A stretch of DNA of 6,448 bases, taken from Clostridiales bacterium UBA1742. Its GTDB lineage: Bacteria > Bacillota > Clostridia > TANB77 > CAG-508. Location of the stretch: the NCBI GenBank assembly GCA_002314935.1, contig DCHW01000050.1:1-6448 (forward strand). Direction: 5' to 3'. How positions within the stretch are numbered: position 1 is the first letter of the stretch; every line of letters begins with the position of its first letter. The notes under the pieces are model-generated. The model was not told the origin of the DNA, did no database searches, and worked only from the letters and a program-made list of their open reading frames with translations. A program made the translations under genes and the position numbers. This document shows, one piece after another, positions 6,419 through 6,448 of the stretch.

Positions 6419-6448
6419 TCATATTATTTTATAGGTTTAAAATAGATA

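Noticed and set aside
6419..6448. Terminator or promoter after gene 4
   Set aside because: The 30 nt show only AT-rich sequence with no hairpin or paired promoter boxes before the window ends.

Overview
The window is a very AT-rich stretch (well under one third G+C by eye) of what looks like a Gram-positive, low-GC Firmicutes genome, most likely an uncultured gut- or rumen-type member of the Clostridia. This rests on strong AGGAGG-type ribosome binding sites, AGA/ATA/TTA-dominated codons, a dockerin-bearing N-acetylglucosaminidase, cadherin-like beta-sandwich repeats, SH3b wall-binding domains and a Firmicutes-type RecN. The species cannot be named from this sequence alone. All four genes lie on the + strand.

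Layout. Positions 1-126 hold an intergenic tail, a good sigma-A-type promoter (53-81) and a Shine-Dalgarno site. Gene 1 (127-1836) encodes a secreted GH73-like glucosaminidase with an SH3-like module and a C-terminal dockerin. Gene 2 starts 16 nt later (1853-3304). It encodes a signal-peptide-bearing, membrane-anchored surface protein with an Ig-like N-terminal domain, a Ser/Thr/Asn-rich stalk, two cadherin-like beta-sandwich domains, one transmembrane helix and an acidic cytoplasmic tail. Genes 1 and 2 look like a two-gene operon closed by a strong hairpin terminator (3303-3363). The recN promoter is packed into the distal part of that terminator, and a LexA-box-like palindrome (3375-3388) follows the -10. 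recN is at 3403-5013. A 94-nt gap with a consensus -10 and an 8-bp inverted repeat separates it from gene 4 (5108-6418), which encodes a membrane-anchored or secreted C39-like cysteine peptidase with two C-terminal SH3-like domains. The last 30 nt hold nothing I can call.

How the genes fit together. Three of the four products act at the cell envelope. One is predicted to cut the glycan backbone of peptidoglycan, one is a membrane-tethered adhesin or scaffold-like protein, and one is a Cys/His/Asp peptidase carrying wall-binding domains. The dockerin on the glucosaminidase implies a cohesin-type partner. Gene 2 is the obvious local candidate to test, but its domains do not read as a canonical cohesin. 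recN is a DNA double-strand-break repair gene with its own promoter and appears to be a functional outsider.

The most testable observations are the LexA-like operator at recN, the terminator/promoter overlap, the dockerin enzyme next to a membrane-anchored beta-sandwich protein, and a Cys cluster in the glucosaminidase. I do not see a CRISPR array, an insertion sequence, a tRNA or an rRNA.
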